Assembly: GCA_030847615.1 (NCBI GenBank)
Contig: JAUMIR010000001.1
Location: 66,663,501 to 66,727,500 of the forward strand
DNA length: 64,000 bases
Origin: Gambelia wislizenii
Lineage: Eukaryota; Chordata; Lepidosauria; Squamata; Crotaphytidae
Reading direction: 5' to 3'
The position numbers and the translations under genes are program-made. This document shows positions 23,031-32,925 of the stretch, piece after piece. Within the stretch, counting starts at the first letter, position 1. Each line of letters starts with the position of its first letter. The notes under the pieces were generated by a model. The model worked only from the letters and a program-made list of their open reading frames with translations, ran no database searches and was not told where the DNA came from.

Positions 23031-24494
23031 GTCTTTGGCTGTAGTCCCCACAAGGCCTGTTGTTTGTTTGTTTGAATTTATAGATTTATCTGGATTCTTT
23101 GGGCCAATGTCAAGCCTTTTATAATATCTATATGAGAGTCTCCTTCCCTCTTCCCTTTCTGATGGCTCAGGGGAAATAATATTGAAAAACTGAACCTACC
23201 AGCATCAGTTCTGAACAATTAAGGCCTCGAAGGCAGCCTTTGCCTGTCAACCCAAAGAAGGATCTTTCTGTGGATAGCGTGACAGGATACAGATAGAGCA
23301 AAATGAAATATTGTTTTGAAAGAAGGGTTTCTTTTTGAGTCCATATCTTTACACAATTTTAAAAGTACATGGTTTTAAAGAACATTAGAAATACACATTT
23401 CCAAAGGGGAAATTTGAGGGACATATCCCCGGGTCAGGTAAAGAGGCATATTTTCCCCTTTGGAATGCATTCCTAATTATTATCCTGTGGTCCATTTCAT
23501 ACCAAGTGCTACCAAGTGTCACTGTCTTCACATGGGGTTAATGAGCAACATCTTTAGCTACTGAGAAGATGTCTAAGCTCACTGGCAGTCTGGAGGGTGG
23601 GGTGGCTCTTCCTTTCTCTCTCAGTTGGATGGTACCTAGCTTTCATCTGCCTTCACCAAACACTGATTGGCTGTAAGAATGCATCCTGACACTAGCAAGC
23701 TGCATTTGTGTGTTGCTATTGTACAAGAATTTCCTGCGTGGCAGGGGGTTGGACTGGATGGCCCTTGTGGTCTCTTCCAACTCTACAATTCTATGATTCT
23801 ATGCTTCTAAGAAGGTATTTAACATTTCCTTCCGCAATTACCTTAAAAGCACATGTACTGATGTAATGGAAGGTTATGTCAGCATACATTCCCAACAGAA
23901 TTCCAGCCTAAATCTTCACATATACCAGCATAAATTTCTGAAGGGCATTCAGAATTCAAAGTGGGTTCTAAGCATGCCTTACAGCAAGTGTGATGAATCT
24001 GTGACCGTTCTGATGTTGTTGGACTCCAGCTTTCCTCAACCTTAGACAGGATGGTCATTGGTTAGAGTAAAAGGGAGCTGGGGTAGCTGCAGATTAGGTT
24101 TTGGGGGTGGGCATAGTGGTTCCATTCATATCTTTAGGATTCGTTACATAAAGTTCCACTGAGAAACTGTTGCTCAATTGCATGACTCATAAGCTGTAGT
24201 GTCAGAAAGTTCCACAATATCTATCATGTTCTTTGATACCAACTTGATGCTTCTGGGTGAAGGAATCTAAGGATTTCAAATTAAGGTGCCTTCAGTGTTT
24301 GCCCAGCTATATTTGTTCTTGTCATGAAATTCAAGTGAGACTTGTATAGATGCTGAACCATTGTCTGGACTTAGTAACATGGTGGATGAGTATCTTTTCC
24401 TCCTAGACTAATCCCATCTAGTTTCTGTGTTCCCTACTCTGCTCTATTTCTTTCAAATTTCTTGCTGAGTGTGATAGTACTGGCTGATCCACAG
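23031..24494. other. Unassigned sequence with a CR1 tail scrap
   Basis: No gene seen. The only clear element is the short CR1 3' end at 23728-23803. Near 24005-24060 is a fragment like the 'gttgttggactcc…' half of common foldback MITEs. Confidence 0.5.
23728..23803 (+). mobile_element. CR1 3' terminal fragment
   Basis: About 75 bp holding only the CR1 3' UTR: 'cctgcgtggcaggggg', 'ggactggatggcccttg' and the terminal 'attctatgattctatg'. Extreme 5' truncation is usual for CR1. Confidence 0.9.
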
Positions 24495-24636
24495 TTTGAA
24501 GTCGAAGGCTTTCACAGCCGGCATCCATAGATTTTCCTTGGTGGATGCCAGCCACAGATGCAGGCGAAACGTCAGAAAGAAACTATTCCAGAACACGGCC
24601 TCACAGCCCAGAAAAAAACCAAGGAAAATCTATGAT
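24495..24636. mobile_element. PLE terminal sequences, head to head
   Basis: A roughly 40-bp antisense piece (gaagtcgaaggctttcac … gattttccttg) is followed directly by about 95 bp of the same terminal sequence in sense orientation, ending 'ccaaggaaaatctatgatcc'. The two outer parts are inverted repeats of each other. The antisense piece matches the PLE end at 59557-59600. The sense piece carries gccagccacagatgc and 'ggcgaaacgtc', the second half of a hammerhead-type core. Confidence 0.7.
24540..24582 (+). ncRNA. Partial hammerhead-ribozyme motif in PLE end
   Basis: The segment gtggatgccagccacagatg, followed by 'caggcgaaacgtcag', keeps a possible stem II (tgcc … ggcg) and the invariant GAAA box. 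The expected upstream CTGAAGA box reads TTGGTGGA at the inversion junction. The ribozyme core is therefore probably incomplete here. Confidence 0.4.
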
Positions 24637-25559
24637 CCACAGTTGCTTGCCCCCTCACAAAGATGTTATAGCATTTCTATTTGTAACCTGCTTAGAAATT
24701 TTAAGATTTACAGAAAATGTACTTTAAATCTTTTGGGGCAACTCATCACCACAAACAAAACCTCCTGGAATGAAGATCACTGAAACTGTTGTTTCACTGG
24801 CTTCATTTGCAGTGATAATCCATTAGAGCTGACAATTGTTTCTAGGCCGCTTGCCTTTGCCACAGACAGGCTGTCTCATCTCCCTAGAAGGATCTTTGAG
24901 CAACTACTCACTCGTTGCTCAGTTCAATGGATTTTAATCCTGAGAGATAGGAATCTGGGACAGCCGCATGCCTCTGTTTAGAAAGAAGGAAAGACTAATA
25001 ATATTAAAATGTACATAATATTATTTTATCTCAAAATATATTCTTTATAACCTGTAATGGGCTTTTGTCAGAGTAAAAAAACAAACTACCTTTCATATGG
25101 AGACTAATACTGAACATGAATATCTAAGCTATGAGAAATTATGCATACAGTACATCTAGAAATAAAATAGATAAGATAACCAACCATTACCTCGACTTCC
25201 AATGTTCAGGCATGAGTGCAATTGGTTATGTAACTAAAATGCTACCATTTCCACGTAAGATGGAAGTTATCAGCAGGCTTCGGGTAGTATCATAAGGTTA
25301 GCAGAAGTAGAAAAAGAAAACAGAAAAAAATATCCTGGAAGGGAAGAATCCCAGACCAACCCAGCGAGGACTGGATATGTTCAGTGTCCTGGGATGTTGA
25401 CTGATGGGGATGGACAAGAATGGAAAACTGGTGTGGTGGGAACGGAATGAAGTATCTGGGAGGAAAGTATGGCTAACTAGAATGGTGAATAAGAACTGAA
25501 ATACTGCTACTTTTAGAATACAGGAGGTAGTGGGGTGGATTTTAGGTTTGTCTTATTAT
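24637..25559. other. Unassigned sequence
   Basis: No gene or classifiable repeat recognised. Confidence 0.5.
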
Positions 25560-25992
25560 TATTTGTCATCATGTCAGCTTTGACTTATGACATCCTTATG
25601 CATGACAGACCTCAAAAAACCCTTGTTCCCTACTCAGGTCCTGCAAACCCTGGGCTGTGGCTTTCATTATTAATCAATCCACCTGACCTGTAATACAGTC
25701 TTCTTCTTTCCCTACTGCCTTCCACTTTATCAAGCATTATTGCCTTTTCTAAAGAGTCATGTCGTCTCATGAAATATCCAAAGTACAATAGCCTCAGTTC
25801 AGTCATCTTTGCTTCTTATAAGAGTTAAGGATTGGTTTGCTCTAAGATCCATTCATTTTTCTTTTTACAAATCTTTGGTATTCGTAGAACTCTTCTCCAG
25901 CACCACATTTCAAATGAGTTGATTTTCTTCCTGTCGGCTTTCTTCACTGTCCACCTTTCACAACCATACATAGAAATTTGACATACTGTGAA
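25560..25992 (-). pseudogene. RTE/BovB-type LINE ORF C-terminus fragment
   Basis: The minus strand shows the C-terminal part of an RTE-type ORF2: MYGCERWTVKKADRKKI, FEMWCWRRVLRIP and LLYFGYFMRRHDSLEKAI, followed by the 3' end. These blocks are characteristic of BovB-like LINEs. Stops and small indels interrupt it. The piece at 6536-6692 is from the same 3' region. Confidence 0.75.
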
Positions 25993-26091
25993 AAGAAGAG
26001 TCAGATAGCTTTTTCTTAGCTATGTCCTAAATCAGAGCTTGGAATCATGTGACCCTCCAAATGTTGTTCAACTGCAACCCCAAGCAACAAA

Positions 26092-26607
26092 GGAGATTAT
26101 CAGACAGGAACGAAAAAAGTGTTCCTGTCCCACAATCTCCACTCCTGGAGCTCCCTTCACTTCCTGGATCGAAATCCCATGGAATCTCACGAGAAGATGT
26201 GAGTGTAGGAAATGCAAAAATAAAAATAAAATAAACATAACCAAAAAAAGTGACAGCAAGCACAAAAGCACACTTTAAAACGTTAAAGTAACCTGTGGCG
26301 GGCCATAAAAAGTGTGTCACTTACCTGGATGTCCTGATCTCACCTGGAAGTGTTCTGGCAGGGACCTCCCATTGATGCTGGGATCTCACCAGTGAAACAA
26401 GGCACCTTATCACACACATGGAAATCCATGACAGAAATTGAATGGAGGGATCTATTGATGGCTTCTCCCATTAATAAAAAGCAGCGCTGGTGGAATGGGA
26501 GCAGAACGGGTGCATAACGATGGGGGATGTTGTTGTCTGATAAGGGAGCCCTTTTGCAATCTCCTGGCATTCCTGTAACACCACTTTAAATGCATCTGAT
26601 AATCTCC
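26092..26607 (+). mobile_element. Family B DNA transposon
   Basis: Ends are GGAGATTATCAGAC and (reverse strand) GGAGATTATCAGAT. A subterminal hairpin gacaggaacg…tgttcctgtc lies at about 26103-26129, followed by 'cccacaatctcc'. It shares 'cataaaaagtgtgtcacttacctgg' wording, 'gaagtgttctggcaggg' and 'aataaaaagcagcgctgg' with the copy at 55530. The three bases on each side (AAA, CTA) do not match, so the flanks have changed or the ends are eroded. No transposase. The region just left (26037-26091) resembles a half foldback MITE. Confidence 0.8.
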
Positions 26608-27594
26608 CTAGTCAGCACAATCAATGGTGAAGAATGCTGGACTGTAAATCAACACTCACATAAATTCCACTGATTCAATAGGTCTATTCTAGTTGGGACT
26701 ACCAATTGGATTTTGGCCTAAGGAAGGGAATGAAAGACAGTGGTTAAGAGGCAGAAAGTCATGAAGATTTATTTATAGCAGAATGTTGGAATATTTGAAA
26801 TGCTGGTTATATGGCATTATGTGAGGCATGAACTGGTGGAAGAATTAGTGTAAAATAGATAGGGCACCCAAATGCAATGTAAAGTAGGACTCTTTCTTTT
26901 CAATGGTTGTGTAGTAAAGGGCAATTCCCCAGATTAAATGTTCAGGAGAATCCAGAACTTGGAATGTACCCTTTTAAAACAACTTGGTACAGATGTAGTT
27001 TCAAGTCCACTGAAGTTGTTAATTACCATGCAGCTCTTTCCATTCACATTTTTCTTGTTACTTCTGAGGGTCTGAACCTCCATAATTCACCTTCCCCCAT
27101 GGACCTGACCACATGGAGGCCTGAAACTGGAAGGAAGCTGAGCAGACTTACCCTTTAAGCACCTAATTTGGGTGCAACTCAAGATTGCTTGGCTGGCCTG
27201 GGATCCTACAACAACAGCCCAAAAGGCCTTGTCACACTTCTGATCTTGTGGAGAATGAAACAGATGAGTGTCTGTGTTTTGTAAAGCTCTGGAGCCAATA
27301 AACGTATCTCTGATGGAATCCTGGCTTGTCTCTCTGTAGTAGCTGATGGAGCCTGAGGGCTGTGATACACTCCTCTCTATGAAGGGAGTAGGCAGAGTCA
27401 CAGCCACCTTGATTCTTGTCCAGAGTCTCTGCTTAGAACTAATGGGTAGACTTGCAAGGCAGCAAATTTTAGTTAACATCCAGAGAACCACTCTAACAGG
27501 AAGAGAGACTGAAGAGTAGGTCCTTTCCCTGCAGGTCCTTAAGAAAAGGCTAGATGGTTATAAGGTTGTCTGAAACTATTGACTGACTGATTGA
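26608..27594. other. Unassigned sequence
   Basis: No gene supported. A fragment near 26655-26715 resembles a common squamate MITE. The open frame at 27087-27491 (minus) shows no recognised domain. Confidence 0.45.
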
Positions 27595-29409
27595 CTGAAT
27601 GTATATCCTGCTGTTCTCCCAAGATGGGATTCATAGCTGTTTATGATAATTTTAAAAAATCAAGCTAAAATATAAATTTTGAAAAGTTTAGAAAAGAATT
27701 AAATAACCATATTATTTTAAAAGTGGTTAAAACGGTTTAAAACACTTAAGACATATTTAGAACATAATTTCCAATACAAATTAAAAATACAGCACACCAC
27801 TTTACACACATAATTAAAATTCTAAATGCTTGCATGAATAAGAACATCTTCATCTGCCAGAGGAAAGAAAGCAGTGAGAGAGCCAAACCAGACCTCCTAT
27901 GAAAGGGAATTCCACAGCCTGGGAGCATCCATGGAGAAGGCTCACTCCTGAGTCCTCACCAACAACTATGGTGGGACTGAGAAAAAGCCCTCCCCTGCAG
28001 ATTTTAAAGCTTGCATTGGCTTGTATAAGGAGATGCAATCATTCATATAGTCTGGACCCAAGCTGTGTAGGCCTTTAAAGGTTAAAACCAGCACTTTGAA
28101 TTCTTCCCAGAAACAGATTGGTAGCCAATGCAGCTGTTTCAACAGGGGAATCACATGATCCCTGTAGCCAGTCCCAGCCAACTGCCTGGCCACAGCATTT
28201 TGGACCTGTTGAAGTTTCTGAGCAGTTTCCAAAAGCAACTCCATGTAGAAGCATGTTACAGTAGTCCAAATGGGATTAATTAAGACATGTATCACTGTAG
28301 CTAGATCTGACATCTCAAGGAATGGGTGCAGCTGGGACATTAGTTTTAAATGTGTGAATGTACTCCTGACAACAACTGAAACCTGGTCATCCAGGCTCAA
28401 ATCCAAGTCCAGGAGTAGACCCAAGCTGCAAACCTATGTCTTCAGGGGGAGTATAACCCCACCCAGCACAGGCTGAATCACTGTTCCCTGAGCTGCCTTC
28501 TGACTGACCAGGAGCACCTCTGTCTTGTATGGATTAAGTTTCAATTTGTTCACCCTCATCTAGTCCATTACAGACAGCAAACACTGGTTTAGTACAGAAA
28601 CTGCTTCCTTGGAATCTGATGGAAAGGAGAGATAGAGTTGTGTGTCATCAGCATATTGATGACACTAACCCCCCCAAAAAACCCTGATGACATCTCCCAG
28701 TGGTTTCATGTAAATATTAAACAACATGGGGGACAGAACTGAGCCCTGAGGGACACCACAGGATAGTGGCCAGGGTATAAAACAGGCATCCCTGACACCA
28801 CCTTCTGAAACCACTCCTCCAAGAAAGACCAGAACCACTGTAAAACAGTGGCCCCAAGGCCCATCCCAGAGAGGCAACCCAGGCATGAGAGGTCCAGCAG
28901 AATCAACAGGGACACAGTCTCCCTGTCTAGTGCCTTTCATAATCATCTACCAAGGCAACCAAAGCTGTCTTTTCCCATAGCCAGGTCTGGAGCCAGATTG
29001 AAATGGATCTAGATAATCCATTTCATCCAGAAACCCGTGTAGCTGGAAGGTTACCACACACTCCAATACCTTGCCCAAAAAAGGGATATTGGAGACTGGC
29101 CAATAGTTCTCTAATATAGTGGTTTCCAGGGAGGATATTTTCAATAATAGCCTCACCACAGCCTTTTTTAGAGAAGATATAGTGCTGTAGTGAAGCATTC
29201 ACTACTCCCCTTACCAAATCCACCAGTCTCCCTTGGGCTGCTTTCAACAGCCAGGAAGGGCATGGGTCCAGTATGCTTGTGGTGGTTCTCACCTCTCCAA
29301 GGATCCTGTCTACATCCTCAGGTTGCACAAACTGAAATGTACCCAACAACACTGGACAAGCAGGGGCCAAGGTTATATCCACCAGACCTGCACCAACTAC
29401 AGCATCCAA

Positions 29410-30211
29410 GAACTTTATCAGACTAGTCAAATAAGGTGTCATAAAGATATCTAATGATTGTGAAATGGTGCACGTACCAGACAACATTGCCCTTTCCTGA
29501 TCATATATCGTTTAAAGACCATAGCTTTTTATTGATGGCTCAAGCTCCAGAGACTAGGGATTCAAACTACAGGAAAAGCTATTCCACCTAAACATTAGGA
29601 AGAACTTCCTGACAGTAATTGCTATTCAGCAGTGGAATACACTGCCTCAGAGTGTGGTGGAGTCTCCTTCTTTGGAGGTTTTTAAACAGAGGCTGGATGG
29701 TCATCTGTTGGGCATGCTTTGATTGTGTATTCCTGCATGGCAGGGGGCTGGACTGGATGGCCCTTGTGGTCTCTGCCAACTCTATGATTCTAAACTGTCA
29801 ATTGATCCCCCATAACGATTTTCTGCTGGCATTTGAATCCGTGTGCCATTGTACTCATGTGAATGCAGCATCAATGGGCAAACACTTCCAGGTGTGATTG
29901 GGACAGCCAAGTAGGAGACGGTCTTTTTATGACCCTCCCATTTACTTGGAACTTTTTAAGTGTGTTTTGGTGCTTTCCTGAACTTTTTGTGTATTTATTT
30001 TTTTAATTTCCTGCTTGAGCATCTTTTCATGAGATTAGGTGAGATTTGAAATCAGGAAGTGAACAGAGCTCTGTTCACTCCCCGTTAGTGCCTGGGAAGC
30101 CTCTTTAATGGCAACAAGGTAAGGTCTGGTGGGGGAGTTCTTTTGCTGCCGTAAAAATGCCACAGTTTATGCTGGCAAAAGAACTTTTATGGGGGTGGTA
30201 TGATAAAATCC
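29410..30211 (-). mobile_element. Family A DNA transposon nested in L2
   Basis: Left end GAACTTTATCAGAC (29410-29423), right end (reverse strand) GGATTTTATCATAC. The adjoining triplets are CAA and TAA, one mismatch from a 3-bp duplication. The L2 protein reading is contiguous across it (…DKITRIHSNL then FLDAVVGAGL). Inside are the 'agctttttattgatggct' block, the internal palindrome 'gaagtgaacagagctctgttcact' (split here: gaagtgaacaga / gctctgttcact) near 30055-30080, and the subterminal hairpin (gttcttttgctg … tggcaaaagaac). It is interrupted at 29546-29794 by a CR1. Confidence 0.82.
29546..29794 (+). mobile_element. CR1 3' fragment nested in family A element
   Basis: About 250 bp of CR1 3' end: 'cattaggaagaacttcctga', 'ggaggtttttaaacagag', 'ggctggatggtcatctg', 'ggactggatggcccttg' and a terminal 'tatgattcta'. 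The host transposon reads '…gatggctcaagct' on the left and 'ctgtcaattgatccccc' on the right, adjacent in other copies, which marks this as an insertion. Confidence 0.85.
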
Positions 30212-31943
30212 TAAATTAGAATGGATCCGAGTTATTTTATCTGCACAGTGCTGTCCAAACTCTTCACAGTGGGCTACCAAGTGGTTTATATACCACTCTT
30301 GTGAGAAAATGTAAAAGGTCCCTAACCACTCAAGACAGCTCTGGTGGATGACACTGTATGGATGCAACTGTGGCCGTGAAAAAGGATTTCTCTGTTGCCA
30401 CCACTGCCACAGCATAGGCTTTCCAAAGAGCCTTAGCCAACATTCAGTCAGACTCTCTCCAAGTCTTCCCTATAATTGCTCTAGTGTCCATCCTATTCAT
30501 TTCCTCATCACCACCTCCTTCGTGAGCCAGGATGTTTGCTTGGCTCCACTCCATGGGACGGGATGCTTGAAAGCAATTGTGCCCACCTGCTTGTCCTGTC
30601 CTGTCCACCACCCTATTCCAGTGATCAGCCAAGACTTTGACAGGATCACCTACCAGGGCGACAAGAAACTCCCCAAGAGTCATCATGAATCTATCCAGAT
30701 CCATAAGCCTCCTGGGCTGGACAATCTTAATGGCCCCCCATACCTACAGTGAGTCTGAGTTCCAATGACTCTAAACCCCAGCAGATAGTGATCTGTCCAT
30801 GACAATGGAACTGTGGAAAGTTCCTCCACACTCAGATCACCATAATCCTGCCTTGCACAGAAAACTAGGTCCAGAATGTGTCCTGCAGCATCTGGTTCTG
30901 GTGGCACAAGATACTACTTGGGACAGAGCCACAGTTGAAATGGAGGACATGAAGTCCTGAGCTGCTCCTGACAGAAAGGTCTCTGCATGGATATTGAAGT
31001 CCCCCAGCATGACTAGCCAACGGGATTCCAACACCACTGATGAGACCAATTCAGCCAGCTCAGGAAGGGAGGCTGTTGAGCAGCAGGGTGGGCAGTACAC
31101 CAATAGAATCCAAATTCTGTCACAGTCACTCACTTTAAGTACACACATTCAAAACCAGCAGACTGTGGGACAGGGCACCTGGTGAGGGAGATGGAATCCT
31201 GATAGACCACTGCAACTCCACCTCCCTGCTCCCCAGGCTTTACCTGCTGCACCACAGAGAACCCAGGTGGACAAAGCTGGGAGAGGTTTACCCCACCCCA
31301 CCTTTATCCAGCCAGGCCTCAGGAATACAAGCCAGCTTGGTATGCTCATCCAAGATCAAATCCTGGATCAAGGGTGTTTTTCCATATACCAACCTGGCAC
31401 TAAACAGCACTATTTTTAGCCTAGCCATCCTTTTGCCAAGGCTATCCAGTCTGTTTGAGGTGGAAGACAGTTTAAGGGCAACCAGCTTAGGGGAAGCCAA
31501 CACCCTGTGGTTTTCTCCCCTCCCAAGTTGATAGATCTGTTTCCCCACTCTGTATCTCCCTCTTCCTATTTGTGTCGCAGTGGTGGCACCCCAAATTGGG
31601 ATGGCATTGCACTTCATTCCACAACACCTGAAGCATCATGCTTAACTTGATACCATTATATCTGGTCTTGAAGAAGGAGGTCTAAGAAAGAAACATACAT
31701 CACTTTTTTTTCTTGCAGAAAGGATCACAATTGCCTAATATCAAGGAAATGGTCAAAAGATATTGCTTGCATTTTGAAATACCTTGCTTGCATTTTGAAA
31801 TACATACTGAAGAAGTAGAATGACACCTGTGGAAGAAGGGGTGCAAAGACATTAAATGAATACAATTGTACAGTTGGGAGTGATCTCAATGTTTATTCAT
31901 TCCTTTTTTAAAAATCAAAGCATACTTAACATTGTCTTCCTTA

Positions 31944-32501
31944 GGCCTTTATCAGACACATAAAATATGGTGTCAAATGACACCACATAACCACAAAAGG
32001 GTGCGCATATCAGATGACATCAACCTTTCACGGTCATGTCCCCGCCCAAACCCATGGTTTTTAGATCCCCTTTGGCACTTTTGTGCCAGCATTGCAGCTG
32101 TGTGAAACCTCATGCCATTGTATTCACGTCAATGCAGCATCAATGGCCAGTCCAGCACAAACACTTCTGGGTGGGATTATGACAGCCAGGAAAGTGATCT
32201 ACTTTTTATGACTCTCCCCGGGTTACTTGGGACCTTTAAAGTGTGTGTTTGTGCTTTTTAAAAGTTTTTCTGTCTTATTTTTGTGGGTTTTTTAAAATTC
32301 CCCATGCAATAAAGTTTCATGATAATCCATGAGATTTCAAAGGAGGAAGTGAACGGAGCTCCGTTCACTTCCTCTTTCATTGCCAGGGAAGCCTTTGCCA
32401 GGAAAACTAGGTAAGTGTGGTGGGGGGTGTTCTTTTTCTGGCATAATTTTTTTTTAATGCCAGCAAAAGAACACTTTTAAGGGGCTTGTCTGATAAAGTC
32501 C
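31944..32501 (-). mobile_element. Family A DNA transposon (TTA duplication)
   Basis: A 558-bp copy with ends GGCCTTTATCAGAC and (reverse strand) GGACTTTATCAGAC, flanked by TTA on both sides. It holds the best-preserved internal palindrome: 32343-32374 is a perfect 32-bp inverted repeat whose half is GAGGAAGTGAACGGAG. Next to the right tip is the hairpin made of 'gttctttttctggcat' and 'atgccagcaaaagaac'. No transposase. Confidence 0.88.
32343..32374. repeat. Perfect 32-bp palindrome inside family A element
   Basis: Each 16-base half (GAGGAAGTGAACGGAG and its complement) matches exactly. Related but imperfect versions occur in the other family A and B copies at equivalent positions. Confidence 0.95.
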
Positions 32502-32814
32502 TTAGTTTCTGTAAGCAGTATCAGAAAGCATTTTTGCTCTAGAGTAGCTGGACAGTCTCAGTAACATAGATATGAACAGCCAGAGGCTCTTTTGTTATCC
32601 AGCTAGAAACAGAATTCTGTAGCATCACTAAAATCAGATGATTTTAAATTGTGAAATTTAAATTGTTTATTGATTCTTTTAAAATATCTTGGTTTTACTT
32701 GTTCTTTTAAACTGATATGTTTTTAACATATATACCATATATATATTAACCAATGTTATGTTTATATGTTAATTTGTTGTTCCCCACCTTGACCAAAAGG
32801 GAGAGGCAGGTAAT

Positions 32815-32839
32815 AACAACAACAACAACAACAACAACA
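32815..32839. repeat. (CAA)n microsatellite
   Basis: Tandem CAA units immediately before the short hAT-like repeat. Confidence 0.95.
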
Positions 32840-32845
32840 GCACTA

Positions 32846-32925
32846 GCAGCTGGTGTCACCCCTCTCCCTGACGGTGTCAGCTGGCCTCTTTGCATCCCCC
32901 CTAGTGCCACCACTGACAGAGTTTA
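32846..32925 (-). repeat. Short hAT-like repeat, copy 3 of 3
   Basis: Shares 'ctggtgtcacccctc', 'gacggtgtca' and 'tagtgccaccactga' with copies 1 and 2. On the minus strand it begins near CAGTGGTGGCACTAG. Confidence 0.5.

Larger units (their letters stand above)
27966..31617 (-). pseudogene. L2 ORF2 (endonuclease-RT) remnant
   Basis: Read in order on the minus strand. Endonuclease: RLKIVLFSARLV, PLIQDLILDEHTKLACI and EAWLDKGG near 31.4 kb, LGDFNIHAE near 31.0 kb, and LSWTDHYLLGF near 30.8 kb. Linker: EFLVALVGDPVKVLADHWN near 30.65 kb. RT: ILDPCPSWLLK (29.28 kb), PVSNIPFLGKVLE (29.1 kb), [17 protein letters not shown] (28.73 kb) and YADDTQLYL (about 28.64 kb). C-terminal block: LQQVQNAVARQLAGTGYRD and LHWLPICF (28.15 kb). 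It is broken by several stops and frameshifts and by the nested transposon. Confidence 0.88.
27595..31640 (-). mobile_element. L2 LINE, long antisense copy
   Basis: About 3.2 kb of L2 (not counting the 0.8-kb insertion at 29410-30211) on the minus strand, from the start of the endonuclease to the 3' tail. The 3' end reads as the complement of 'cccgcc…cttgggaga'-type L2 tails followed by A/T-rich sequence. It is one of the most complete ancient elements in the window and is heavily mutated. Confidence 0.88.
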
